A DNA stretch of 64,000 nt from Mesorhizobium australicum (GTDB lineage Bacteria > Pseudomonadota > Alphaproteobacteria > Rhizobiales > Rhizobiaceae), in assembly GCF_900177325.1 (NCBI RefSeq), contig NZ_FXBL01000004.1, forward strand, positions 1,364,001 through 1,428,000, in the 5' to 3' direction. The notes beneath the pieces are model-generated. The model was not told the DNA's origin, searched no databases, and saw nothing but the letters and a program-made list of their open reading frames with translations. Position numbers and translations under genes: made by a program. Shown here in pieces: positions 44,484 to 52,899 of this stretch (the first letter of the stretch is position 1; each line of letters opens with the position of its first letter).

Positions 44484-45262
44484 GCCGCCGAACGCATCGC
44501 TGCTCCCGGTTCGCCGGCGCGCAGCGTCAGCACAGATACGCCGGAGGCGGTGACGGCGACGGTGTGCTCGAACTGGGCGGACAGGGTCCCGTCCCGCGTC
44601 ACGACGGTCCAGCCGTCGGCCTCGGTCCTGACGCTGCGGCGGCCGCGGTTGAGCATCGGCTCGATGGTGAAGACCATGCCTTCGCGCAGCGTCAGCCCGG
44701 TTCCCGGCCTGCCGAAGTGCACGACTTGCGGCTCCTCGTGCATCTGGCGACCGATGCCGTGGCCGCAATATTCGTGCACCACGGAATAGCCGTTCTTCTT
44801 GGCGTGCCGTTCGATCGCCCAGCCGATGTCGCCGAGCCGCGCGCCGGGGCGGACCGCGCGGATGCCCAGCCACATCGCCTCGTAGGTGGTCTGGACCAGC
44901 TTCCTTGCCGCCGGGTTCACCTCGCCGACGAGATAGGTCTTGCTGGAATCGGCAATGTAGCCGTTCTTTTCCAGCGTGATGTCGAAATTGACGATGTCGC
45001 CGTCGCGCAGCACGTCCGTCTTCGACGGCACGCCGTGGCAGACCACCTCGTTCAGCGAGGAATTCAGCACGAAGCCGTAGCCGTACTGGCCCTTGCTCGC
45101 GGGGCGGGCCTGAAGGTCGTGGACGATGAAATGCTCGACCATGTCGTTGACGTCGAGTGTCGACAGGCCGGCGAGCGGGGTCCGGTCCAGCAGTTCGAAG
45201 ACGGAGGCGAGCAACCGGCCGGATTCGGCCAGCAGCGCCAGTTCTCGCGGCTGCTTGGTCAT
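44480..45262 (-). CDS. map: Type I methionine aminopeptidase, paired with ParD-like gene
   Basis: A 260-residue enzyme that removes N-terminal methionine. All five metal ligands are visible: Asp in NFDITLEKNGYIADSSKTY (two), His in HGIGRQMHEEP, Glu in FTIEPML and Glu in FEHTVAV. The substrate His is in VVCHGVPS. There is no N-terminal zinc finger, so it is class Ia. ATG 45262 overlaps the stop of the ParD-like gene (ATGA), placing this enzyme in the position a ParE toxin would normally occupy. It may be an accessory second MetAP; a housekeeping copy elsewhere cannot be seen. Confidence 0.92.
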   Translation of the reverse strand: MTKQPRELALLAESGRLLASVFELLDRTPLAGLSTLDVNDMVEHFIVHDLQARPASKGQYGYGFVLNSSLNEVVCHGVPSKTDVLRDGDIVNFDITLEKNGYIADSSKTYLVGEVNPAARKLVQTTYEAMWLGIRAVRPGARLGDIGWAIERHAKKNGYSVVHEYCGHGIGRQMHEEPQVVHFGRPGTGLTLREGMVFTIEPMLNRGRRSVRTEADGWTVVTRDGTLSAQFEHTVAVTASGVSVLTLRAGEPGAAMRSAA

Positions 45263-45471
45263 GCTTCGCCGACCGCCAGCGACTGTGCCGACACGCCGGC
45301 GGAACTGAGCTCGCGGGCGATGATCTCGCCGAAGCTGAGCGTCGGATTGGTCTCGCACAGCATGCCGATCCTGATCCAGTAGACCGCCTGCGCATTGATC
45401 GAGCGGCACGACACCTTGCTCGCGCGTCGAAGCTGATCGTGCAGATCGTCGTCTATGTTCACGATGCCCAT
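45259..45471 (-). CDS. ParD-like antitoxin family protein
   Basis: A 70-residue ribbon-helix-helix-like protein beginning MGIVNIDDDLHDQLRRASKVSCRS. The pattern is a short N-terminal strand, then two helices, as in ParD antitoxins. No ParE follows; instead it is coupled by ATGA overlap to methionine aminopeptidase. Three direct CGTATA repeats lie just upstream of the start, as expected for an autoregulator. The function of the pair is unknown. Confidence 0.8.
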   Translation of the reverse strand: MGIVNIDDDLHDQLRRASKVSCRSINAQAVYWIRIGMLCETNPTLSFGEIIARELSSAGVSAQSLAVGEA

Positions 45472-45480
45472 CGGGGCGCT

Positions 45481-45520
45481 CCATATATGGTTCGTATATG
45501 AAGCGTATATAGGTCGTATA
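45481..45520. promoter_or_regulatory. Operator cluster upstream of ParD-like/map operon
   Basis: CGTATA begins at 45493, 45504 and 45515, exactly 11 bp apart (the first two extend to CGTATAT), next to the perfect palindrome CCATATATGG (45481-45490). The cluster ends 10 bp before the ParD-like start on the minus strand and is AT-rich in a GC-rich context, so it overlaps the promoter. It is a likely ribbon-helix-helix operator. Confidence 0.65.
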
Positions 45521-45579
45521 GGGAGATGCCAAGAGGGCGTTCGGCTTGGCTTGGTATCCCGCGCGGAGTGGCCCGCCGC

Positions 45580-46320
45580 TCAGCTTCCGGCGCGGATCTC
45601 GAGCCGTTCGAGGTCCGGCACGACGACATGGCGGTTGTTCTCGATGACGATCACGCCATCGGTGCGGAGCTTGGTGATCTGCCGGCTGACCGTCTCGATG
45701 GTGAGCCCGAGGAAGTCGGCGATGTCGGCGCGCGTCATCGGCAGGTCGAAGGTCGCCGACGCCTCGTCCGGCTCGGCGGACGGGTCGATGTGGCGCGCGA
45801 TCATCAGGAGGTAGCTCGCGACCTTCTCGGCGGCGGTCTTGCGGCCGAGCGTGACCATCCAGTCGCGCGCCTCGTCGAGCTCCTTCAGCGTCTGTTCGAG
45901 CAGCTTGTGCTCAAGGCCTGGCGATTCCCGGATCATCCTGTCGATCGTGGACCTGGGGAAGGAGCACAGCTGCACCGGCGTCGCCGCCTCGGCGGTGATG
46001 CGGCTCTCCGCCTTGAAGGGACGGCCGAGGAAGTCGGGCGCGAACTGCAGGCCGACGATCTGCTGCCGTCCGTCGGCGAGCGTCTTGGTGAGCTTCACCA
46101 CGCCGGACAGGATGTTCGAATAGCTCTCGATCCGCTCGGCGTCGGCGACGAGCTCCTGGCCCTCGGCGGCCTTGTGCTTCCACGAGGTCTTCGACAGCGC
46201 GGTGAGCTGCTCGGGCGTCAGCGCGCCGCAGATGCCGCGGTGCCGCGCCTCGCAGGACAGACAGAGCACGGGCGTTCCGTCGGTGTGTACGTCTTTTCTC
46301 AGGTTCTGCGTGCCCATCAT
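45580..46320 (-). CDS. FNR-type oxygen-responsive transcription regulator (FnrN)
   Basis: A 246-residue Crp/Fnr regulator. Three N-terminal cysteines (C20, C23, C31) plus C119 match the 4Fe-4S ligands of FNR, so it should sense oxygen directly. The sensor domain is followed by a dimer helix and the recognition helix ETVSRQITKLR, whose E-x-x-S-R fits TTGAT half-sites. It shares a 136-bp region with divergent hemN, which contains one anaerobox, implying autoregulation. The likely targets are cco and hemN genes with matching boxes. Confidence 0.9.
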   Translation of the reverse strand: MMGTQNLRKDVHTDGTPVLCLSCEARHRGICGALTPEQLTALSKTSWKHKAAEGQELVADAERIESYSNILSGVVKLTKTLADGRQQIVGLQFAPDFLGRPFKAESRITAEAATPVQLCSFPRSTIDRMIRESPGLEHKLLEQTLKELDEARDWMVTLGRKTAAEKVASYLLMIARHIDPSAEPDEASATFDLPMTRADIADFLGLTIETVSRQITKLRTDGVIVIENNRHVVVPDLERLEIRAGS

Positions 46321-46391
46321 CGCCTCGCCCCTTGAGTTAACACCTCGGTGCGTCTTTCGCGCTGCGGCAGACTGTCAGACCCTTCCGAACC

Positions 46392-46405
46392 TTGATCCAC
46401 GTCAA
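46392..46405. promoter_or_regulatory. FNR/FixK box between fnr-type gene and hemN
   Basis: TTGATCCACGTCAA matches TTGAT-N4-(A/G)TCAA. It lies 72 bp upstream of the regulator start and 52 bp upstream of the hemN GTG, a suitable position for activating hemN and autoregulating the regulator. Confidence 0.8.
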
Positions 46406-46456
46406 CGTGCAGAGCGGGCAAATGGTGCATCTTGCAGGCGAACAGAGGATCAGGAC

Positions 46457-47803
46457 GTGACTTTCGCCCAGACCAGTCGCCTTGCCGAGACCGCGCCGCG
46501 TTACACCAGCTATCCGACAGCGCCGCATTTCCACCCCGGCATCGACGAGGAGGCGGTGACGCGCTGGATCGACGCGATCCCCGACGGCGACGCGGTGTCG
46601 CTCTATCTCCACATCCCGTTTTGCGACCGGCTCTGCTGGTTCTGTGCCTGCCACACCAAGCAGACGCTGCGCTACGAGCCGGTGTCCCGCTTCCTGCGCT
46701 CGCTGCATGCCGAGATCGAGACCGTCGCGGCGGGCATCGGCACGCGCACCCGCATCGCCGCGATCCATTTCGGCGGCGGCTCGCCGACCATGCTGGCGCC
46801 CGCCGACTTCCGCGAGCTGATGGCCCGCATCAGGGCCGGCTTCAACGGCGCCGACACGGCCGAGCTGTCGGTCGAGATCGACCCCAACGACATGACGGAC
46901 GAGAAGCTGGACGTGATGGCCGGCGCCGGACTGACCCGCGCCAGCCTCGGCGTGCAGGACTTCGATCCCAGGGTGCAGCGCGCGATCAACCGCGAACAGT
47001 CGTTCGAGCTGACGCGCGCGGTCGTGGAAGGGTTGCGCAACCGCGGCGTCGGCTCGCTCAATCTCGACCTCATCTACGGCCTGCCGCACCAGACGGTCGA
47101 CAGCGTCATGGCCACGGTCGGCCAGGCGCTGACGCTCAGGCCCGACCGGATCGCGCTGTTCGGCTATGCGCACGTGCCCTGGTTCAAGAAGCACCAGACG
47201 ATGATCGACGAAACAGTGCTTCCGGATGGCGCGGCGCGGCTGGAGCAGTCGCTGGCCGCCGCGCGGCTGGTGATGGAGGCCGGCTACGCGGCGATCGGCA
47301 TCGACCATTTCGCGCTGCCGTCCGACAGCCTGACGCGGGCGGCGGACGCCGGCCGGCTGCACCGCAACTTCCAGGGCTATACGGACGATCCCTGCGAGAC
47401 GCTGATCGGGCTCGGACCCTCCTCGATCAGCCGCTACCGCCAGGGCTATGCGCAGAACATCGCCTCCACCATGGACTACCAGCGCCGGGTCGACACCGGC
47501 CACATGGCGATCGCCCGCGGCGTCGAGCTGTCGGAGGACGACAGGGTGCGCTCCTGGGTGATCGAGCGGCTGATGTGCGATTTCGGCTTCTCGCCGGAAG
47601 AGGCGCTGGCGCGCTTCGGCCGGGCCTGCGCGCCGGTGCTGTCGGAAGCGGCGGTCATAGCGCAGACCGACCGCGACGCGCTGCGCGAGAAGGGCGGCAG
47701 CTACGTCGTCCCCGCCGGTGCGCGGCCCTATGTGCGCACGATCGCCGCGCGCTTCGACGCCTATCTCGCGCGCGGCACGGCGCGGCATTCGCTGGCGGTT
47801 TAG
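46457..47803 (+). CDS. hemN: Oxygen-independent coproporphyrinogen III oxidase
   Basis: A 448-residue radical-SAM enzyme for heme synthesis without oxygen. The cluster motif is C56-x3-C60-x2-C63-x-C65 (PFCDRLCWFCACHTK), preceded by RYTSYPTAPHF and followed by the SAM-binding FGGGSPTML. The C-terminal HemN domain is present. GTG 46457 is chosen because AGGATCAGG precedes it and the protein starts like its family; the open frame begins far upstream inside the regulator gene. Heme made here is needed for the cbb3 oxidase encoded nearby. Confidence 0.92.
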   Translation: MTFAQTSRLAETAPRYTSYPTAPHFHPGIDEEAVTRWIDAIPDGDAVSLYLHIPFCDRLCWFCACHTKQTLRYEPVSRFLRSLHAEIETVAAGIGTRTRIAAIHFGGGSPTMLAPADFRELMARIRAGFNGADTAELSVEIDPNDMTDEKLDVMAGAGLTRASLGVQDFDPRVQRAINREQSFELTRAVVEGLRNRGVGSLNLDLIYGLPHQTVDSVMATVGQALTLRPDRIALFGYAHVPWFKKHQTMIDETVLPDGAARLEQSLAAARLVMEAGYAAIGIDHFALPSDSLTRAADAGRLHRNFQGYTDDPCETLIGLGPSSISRYRQGYAQNIASTMDYQRRVDTGHMAIARGVELSEDDRVRSWVIERLMCDFGFSPEEALARFGRACAPVLSEAAVIAQTDRDALREKGGSYVVPAGARPYVRTIAARFDAYLARGTARHSLAV

Positions 47804-47832
47804 CTGGACGCGTTGCGAACAAGCCATGAACG

Positions 47833-49935
47833 ATGCTTCATGGCGGCATGAACCTTGCCGTCCGTGATTCGACCGCCGCCGCTCCGGCGAAGGACTATCT
47901 GTCCCGCCTCAACGACGGGCAGCGCCTGGCGGTGGAACATGGCGACGGCGGCGTGGCGTCGCCCCTGCTGATCATCGCGGGCGCCGGATCGGGCAAGACC
48001 AACACGCTGGCGCACCGCGTTGCGCACCTGATCGTCAAGGGCGCCGACCCGCGCCGCATCCTGCTGATGACCTTCTCGCGCCGGGCGGCAGGCGAGATGA
48101 GCAAGCGTGTGGAGCGGATCGCCGCGGAGGTGATGGGCGACCGGGCGAAGGCGCTGACCGAGGGGCTGACCTGGGCCGGCACGTTCCATTCCGTCGGCGC
48201 GCGGCTGTTGCGCGACTATGCGCTGGAGATCGGGCTCGACGCGGCCTTTACCATCCACGACCGCGAGGATTCGGCCGACCTGATGAACCTGGTGCGGCAT
48301 GATCTCGGCCTGTCGAAGACCGAGAGCCGGTTTCCGGCCAAGGGCACATGCCTGTCGATCTATTCCCGCACGGTCAACGGCCAGGCCGAGTTGGAGCCGG
48401 TGCTGGGGAAATACTTCCCGTGGTGCGCCGGCTGGGCGGTGGAGCTGAAGCAGCTGTTTGCGGCCTATGTCGACGCCAAGCAGGCGCAGAACGTGCTCGA
48501 CTATGACGACCTGTTGCTCTGGTGGGCGCAGATGTGCGCCGAGCCGGCGATCGCCGAGCATCTGGGCTCCCGCTTCGACCACGTGCTGGTGGACGAATAC
48601 CAGGACACCAACCGGCTGCAGGCGGCGATCCTGACCGCGATGAAGCCGGACGGGCGCGGGCTGACGGTGGTGGGCGACGACGCGCAGTCGATCTATTCCT
48701 TCCGCGCGGCGGAGGTACGCAACATCCTCGACTTCCCGAACCTGTTTCCCGAGCCGGCGGGCGTCGTCACGCTCGACCGCAACTACCGCTCCACCGACGC
48801 GATCCTGTCGGCCGCCAATGCGGTGATCGGCGAGGCGCCGGAGCGGTTCGCCAAGACGCTGTGGACGGACCGCCGCTCGGCCGAGAAGCCGGCGATCGTC
48901 ACCGTGCGCGACGAGGCGGGGCAGGCGACTTTCGTCTGCGACAAGATTTTGGAAGCGCGGGAGGAAGGCATCGCCCTCAAGAGCCAGGCGGTGCTGTTCC
49001 GCGCCGCGCACCATTCCGGCCCGCTCGAGGTGGAGCTGACGCGGCGCAACATCCCGTTCGTGAAGTTCGGCGGGCTGAAGTTCCTCGATTCCGCGCATGT
49101 GAAGGACATGCTGGCGGTGCTGCGCTTCGCCGAGAATCCGCGCGACCGCGTCGCCGGCTTCCGCGTGCTGCAGCTGATGCCGGGCATCGGCCCGTCGGCG
49201 GCGGCGAATGCGATGGAGGCGATGGAGCGCGCGCTCGACCCGGCGCTGGGGCTGCAGTTCTTCCGCCCGCCCGCCCGCGCCGAGACCGACTGGCCGGACT
49301 TCGCGGCGCTGTTTTCAGGGCTGCGCCAGAAGCCGGCCTGGCCGGCCGACCTGGAGCGCGCCCGCCTCTGGTACGAGCCGCATCTGGAGCGTACCCACGA
49401 GGACGCGGCGGTGCGCCGCGCCGACCTGTTGCAGCTGGAGCAGATCGCGGCCGGCTATCCCTCGCGCGAACGTTTCCTCACCGACCTTACCCTCGACCCG
49501 CCGGATGCCGTGAGCGACGAGGCGGGGCCGCCGCATCTCGACGACGATTATCTCATCCTGTCGACCATCCATTCGGCCAAGGGGCAGGAATGGACCAAGG
49601 TGTTCGTGCTCAATGCGGTCGACGGCTGCATCCCGATCGACCTCGCGGTGGGCGAGAAGGAGGAGATCGAGGAGGAGCGGCGGCTGCTCTATGTCGCGAT
49701 GACGCGGGCCAAGGATTCGCTGTCGCTGGTCGCTCCGCAGCGCTTCTTCGTACACGGCCAGGCCGCGCGCGGCGACCGCCACGTCTACGCCGCGCGCACG
49801 CGGTTCATTCCGGATCATATCCTCGGGCAGTTCACACGTTCAGCCTGGCCGCCGCCGTCCGCCGCACAGGGGCGGGGGCCGCAGCCGGACGTGCGGGTGG
49901 ACCTGAAGGCGAAGATGCGGGGGATTTGGCGGTAA
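47833..49935 (+). CDS. UvrD/PcrA-type ATP-dependent DNA helicase
   Basis: A 700-residue superfamily 1 helicase. Motifs in order: Walker A GAGSGKT (50-56), TFSRRAAGEM, TFHSVGARLLR, Walker B VDEYQDTN (near 253), GDDAQSIYSFRAA, NYRSTDAILSAAN, STIHSAKGQEW (near 575) and LYVAMTRAKD (near 617). It probably works in DNA repair. The start may be ATG 47833 or 47848. The final codons contain one copy of a 9-bp repeat that recurs at the far side of the AT-rich island. Confidence 0.9.
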   Translation: MLHGGMNLAVRDSTAAAPAKDYLSRLNDGQRLAVEHGDGGVASPLLIIAGAGSGKTNTLAHRVAHLIVKGADPRRILLMTFSRRAAGEMSKRVERIAAEVMGDRAKALTEGLTWAGTFHSVGARLLRDYALEIGLDAAFTIHDREDSADLMNLVRHDLGLSKTESRFPAKGTCLSIYSRTVNGQAELEPVLGKYFPWCAGWAVELKQLFAAYVDAKQAQNVLDYDDLLLWWAQMCAEPAIAEHLGSRFDHVLVDEYQDTNRLQAAILTAMKPDGRGLTVVGDDAQSIYSFRAAEVRNILDFPNLFPEPAGVVTLDRNYRSTDAILSAANAVIGEAPERFAKTLWTDRRSAEKPAIVTVRDEAGQATFVCDKILEAREEGIALKSQAVLFRAAHHSGPLEVELTRRNIPFVKFGGLKFLDSAHVKDMLAVLRFAENPRDRVAGFRVLQLMPGIGPSAAANAMEAMERALDPALGLQFFRPPARAETDWPDFAALFSGLRQKPAWPADLERARLWYEPHLERTHEDAAVRRADLLQLEQIAAGYPSRERFLTDLTLDPPDAVSDEAGPPHLDDDYLILSTIHSAKGQEWTKVFVLNAVDGCIPIDLAVGEKEEIEEERRLLYVAMTRAKDSLSLVAPQRFFVHGQAARGDRHVYAARTRFIPDHILGQFTRSAWPPPSAAQGRGPQPDVRVDLKAKMRGIWR
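49918..49926 (+). repeat. 9-bp direct repeat, left copy
   Basis: CGGGGGATT at the 3' end of the helicase gene is repeated at 51117-51125, bracketing the AT-rich methyltransferase island. It may be a target duplication or chance in G-rich sequence. Confidence 0.3.
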
Positions 49936-50083
49936 ATTGCTAGCTTGCTGATATATCATGTTTGAGCGTCGGAAGATTTATCCAGCGAGTAGCAGATAAG
50001 AAGGATAATCAATCTTTAAGTGCGTGGTTGCCTATTCCTCAGGTTGGAGTCATCTTAAAATTGATTTAACCTGGGAGGGTGAT

Positions 50084-50365
50084 GTGGGAAGGAAATTTGG
50101 AAGGATAGGCGAGCACGATATAAGAAATGTGGTGCTCGACATTATCAAGAACGAGCCAAACCGAGAAATTAGCACGACTAAGCTAATAGCCGAGCTACGA
50201 AAGGTCGTTCCACTTAGCGGTGAGGACGAAGAACAACTAGAAGGCCGGAACGATGACCGTTTCTCTCAAATCGTTCGGAACATAAAGTCTCACAAGGATC
50301 AGCCCGGCAATCTAATATATGATGGTCACTTGATCCCGATTAAGGGCGGCTTCAAGATGATTTAG
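50084..50365 (+). CDS. Small winged-helix-like protein in AT-rich island
   Basis: A 93-residue protein from GTG 50084 (GGGAGGG five bases upstream); the frame is open from GTG 50024, which would give 113 residues. The body reads EHDIRNVVLDIIKNEPNREISTTKLIAELRK, then GRNDDRFSQIVRNIKSH and LIPIKGGFKMI. The R-N-D-x-R-F-S-Q-x-V-R-N motif resembles a winged-helix module I recall next to nuclease domains in restriction enzymes, but no nuclease motif is present here. Codon use is clearly more AT-rich than in the flanking genes. It ends convergently with the methyltransferase, overlapping by 14 bp. Confidence 0.6.
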   Translation: MGRKFGRIGEHDIRNVVLDIIKNEPNREISTTKLIAELRKVVPLSGEDEEQLEGRNDDRFSQIVRNIKSHKDQPGNLIYDGHLIPIKGGFKMI

Positions 50366-50954
50366 CGTATTCAGTCTTGTAGCCGGGTTTGAGCCATTTC
50401 AACTCGGTTCCAGCGGGTGCGGTCTTGTCCCAGACGAACCAAGCGTAAGCTGTTGTACCAGAGCCGGCCTGTGCCGCTCCCGCAGGATAGAAAGTTATCC
50501 TCTCGCTAAAAACCCACACTCGCGAAGGTGGGCACTCTGCAAAAATTGTTCGCGAACGGTTTGCTCCTTCTAAGAAGGCAAGGCGCAGAAGTAATGCGAA
50601 CTTGCAACGTGCGAGCGTCACACCGGATCGCACAAAAGCCTCGGCACTATTATAAGGCGGATTAGTAACAATATTATCTGCGGGCGTTTGAGCGGTTGTG
50701 AAATCTATCCCAATCGTGCCGAAGCCGCGGTCGAAAAGGTCGGAGCTACGAACTACGTTGCCTTTTGTTTTGAGGATACGCGACATTGCGCCATCACCAC
50801 ATGCACACTCCCAAATCTCGCCTTCGAACCGCTCGTTGTCCATTAGAGCGTATGTGGCCCAAGCTGGAGTGGGGAAGTAGTCTGGGCCCGCCAAGTCGGC
50901 GAAGCGCTTCATTGTAGGCTTGAACCCGCCGTTCAGATGATACGTTGCGTCCAT
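50352..50954 (-). CDS. Solitary DNA adenine methyltransferase (phage type)
   Basis: A 200-residue SAM-dependent methyltransferase. Motif I appears as WECACGDGAMS (48-58) and the catalytic motif IV as TNPPY (97-101), the N6-adenine type; FPTPAWATYALM at the N-terminus is common in phage and island methyltransferases. It lacks a clear target-recognition domain, and no restriction endonuclease is adjacent. ATG 50954 has GGGGAG upstream. Base composition is unlike the surrounding genes, a sign of transfer. Confidence 0.78.
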   Translation of the reverse strand: MDATYHLNGGFKPTMKRFADLAGPDYFPTPAWATYALMDNERFEGEIWECACGDGAMSRILKTKGNVVRSSDLFDRGFGTIGIDFTTAQTPADNIVTNPPYNSAEAFVRSGVTLARCKFALLLRLAFLEGANRSRTIFAECPPSRVWVFSERITFYPAGAAQAGSGTTAYAWFVWDKTAPAGTELKWLKPGYKTEYAKSS

Positions 50955-51142
50955 GATTCGCTCCCCGTCTGAACAGAGAGCATGACGCGATAAGTTGGTT
51001 AATGAAGCCTTAATGAAGTGCGGCGGATTGACTCACCGGTATCATTTGCAGAATTAGATATATTAGCACACCTTCTCATCGTTTCCTTTAGAGTAAATGG
51101 GAGAAGATTTGCTCGACGGGGGATTACAGTCTTCACACTCCC
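50955..51142. other. AT-rich gap between methyltransferase and altronate-dehydratase-type genes
   Basis: About 190 bp of AT-rich sequence holding the presumed methyltransferase promoter and, at 51117-51125, the right copy of the 9-bp direct repeat CGGGGGATT. No gene is seen. Confidence 0.5.
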
Positions 51143-52669
51143 CTACATCACCGCCCCGATCTGCCAGGGCACGAACTCGTTGTCGCCGTAGCCGAGTTCT
51201 TCCGATTTCGACTTCTTGCCGGATGCGACCGCCAGGATTTCCTCGAAGATCTGCCGCCCCTTGTCGGCCACGCTGACGCCTTCAAGAATGTCGCCGCAGT
51301 TGATGTCCATGTCGTCCACCATGCGCTCGTACATCGGCGTGTTGGTGGCGAGCTTGATCGAAGGGGCGGGCTTGCAGCCATAGGCGGAGCCGCGGCCGGT
51401 GGTGAAGCAGATGATGTTGGCGCCGCCGGCGACCTGGCCGGTCGCCGAGACCGGGTCGTAGCCGGGCGTGTCCATGAAGACGAAGCCTTTTTCGGTGACG
51501 GGTTCGGCATATTCGTAGACGGCGTTGAGCGTGGTCGAGCCGCCCTTGGCGGCCGCACCCAGCGATTTTTCGAGGATGGTGGTCAGCCCGCCGGCCTTGT
51601 TGCCGGGGGAGGGGTTGTTGTTCATCTCGCCGCCAAGGCGGGCCGTATATTCTTCCCACCAGTGGATGCGCTCGACCAGCTTTTCGCCGACCTCGCGGGT
51701 GCGGGCGCGGCGGGTGAGGAGGTGTTCGGCGCCATAGATCTCGGGCGTCTCCGACAGGATGGCGGTGCCGCCGTTCTTGACCAGGATGTCGGCCGCGACG
51801 CCGAGCGCCGGATTGGCCGTGATGCCGGAATAGCCGTCCGAGCCGCCGCATTGCAGCGCCAGCGTCAGCTGCGAGGCGGGCAGCGACTCGCGCTGCGCGG
51901 CGTTGACCGCCGGCAGCATTTCCCGGATGCGCGCCAGGCCCTGCTCGATGGTCTTCCTCGTGCCGCCCGTGTCCTGGATGGTCATGGTGCGGAAGGTGTC
52001 GCCTTCCGAAATGCCGTAGGTCGATTTCATCCGACCGATCTGGAACACCTCGCAGCCGAGCCCGACCAGCAGCACCGCGCCGAGATTGGGATTGCCGGCA
52101 TAGCCCCATTGGGTGCGCTGCAGGATATCGAAGCCTTCGCCGGAGCCGGCCATGCCGCAGCCGGTGCCGTGGGTGAACGAGACGACGCCGTCGACGTTCG
52201 GAAAGGCGTCGAGCAGGCCGGACCGTTCCGCCGCCTCGGCCATGAAGCGGGCGACCGAGGCGGAGCAGTTCACGCTGGTGAGGATGCCGAGATAGTTGCG
52301 CGTGCCGGCACGGCCGTTCTCGCGGCGGAAGCCCTGGAAGGTCGCCTGCTCCTCGACCGGCAGCACGTTTTCCGGCCGCGCGTCGGCGCAGAACTGGTAG
52401 TCGCGCTCGAAGTCGTGCAGGGCGACATTGTGCTCGTGCACCCAGTCGCCTTTTTCGATCGGCTGGCTGGCGAAGCCGATGATCTGGCCGAACTTGCGCA
52501 CCGGCTCGTCCCTGCCGATCGCGCGGCTGGCGATCTTGTGGCCGAAGGGAATTCTTGCGCGCGCGACGATGCCCTCGGCGGCCATCTCGCCGGCCTCGAT
52601 GCGCCCGACGGCGATCAGCACGTTGTCGTCGGCCCCGAGCCGCAGGGTCCTGGCTGTTCTGCTGTCCAC
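51143..52669 (-). CDS. uxaA: Altronate dehydratase family protein (UxaA)
   Basis: A 508-residue iron-dependent hydro-lyase with an N-terminal SAF domain (residues 1-90, ADDNVLIAVGRIEAGEM...IPFGHKIASRAI) and a large catalytic domain (GFRRENGRAGTRNYLGILTSVNCSASV, HGTGCGM, LQCGGSDGYSGITANPALG, CFTTGRGSAYG). It would dehydrate D-altronate or a related hexonate to 2-keto-3-deoxygluconate. GTG 52669 has GGGAG upstream; the frame beyond is antisense to the MFS region. No other uronate-pathway gene is adjacent, so the exact substrate is open. Confidence 0.85.
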   Translation of the reverse strand: MDSRTARTLRLGADDNVLIAVGRIEAGEMAAEGIVARARIPFGHKIASRAIGRDEPVRKFGQIIGFASQPIEKGDWVHEHNVALHDFERDYQFCADARPENVLPVEEQATFQGFRRENGRAGTRNYLGILTSVNCSASVARFMAEAAERSGLLDAFPNVDGVVSFTHGTGCGMAGSGEGFDILQRTQWGYAGNPNLGAVLLVGLGCEVFQIGRMKSTYGISEGDTFRTMTIQDTGGTRKTIEQGLARIREMLPAVNAAQRESLPASQLTLALQCGGSDGYSGITANPALGVAADILVKNGGTAILSETPEIYGAEHLLTRRARTREVGEKLVERIHWWEEYTARLGGEMNNNPSPGNKAGGLTTILEKSLGAAAKGGSTTLNAVYEYAEPVTEKGFVFMDTPGYDPVSATGQVAGGANIICFTTGRGSAYGCKPAPSIKLATNTPMYERMVDDMDINCGDILEGVSVADKGRQIFEEILAVASGKKSKSEELGYGDNEFVPWQIGAVM

Positions 52670-52899
52670 GCTGAGCTCCCTCGGCTGACGCCGCAAACTT
52701 GTATGGTAGTTTCCTCGAAAGGTATTGCGGGGGCCGGCCGCGCGCAAGCGGCAGGGTGGTCGCATGCGGGGGCTCCCACCCTCTGGCCCATCCGTGCAGG
52801 CCGGCTGGCTTCGCATTTGGCGTCGTGCAGGTCGGTTTCGCGACACAGTCGCAGCGGCGGGCTTGCCAGCATCCGGTGCGATTCCGGGTCAGTCCTGCC

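Noticed and set aside
45481..45520. Short CRISPR-like repeat
   Set aside because: The repeats are 6-7 bp with 11-bp period and no spacers; they fit an operator, not a CRISPR array.
49936..51142. Complete restriction-modification system
   Set aside because: A methyltransferase is present, but no endonuclease motif could be found in the neighbouring small protein or flanking DNA.
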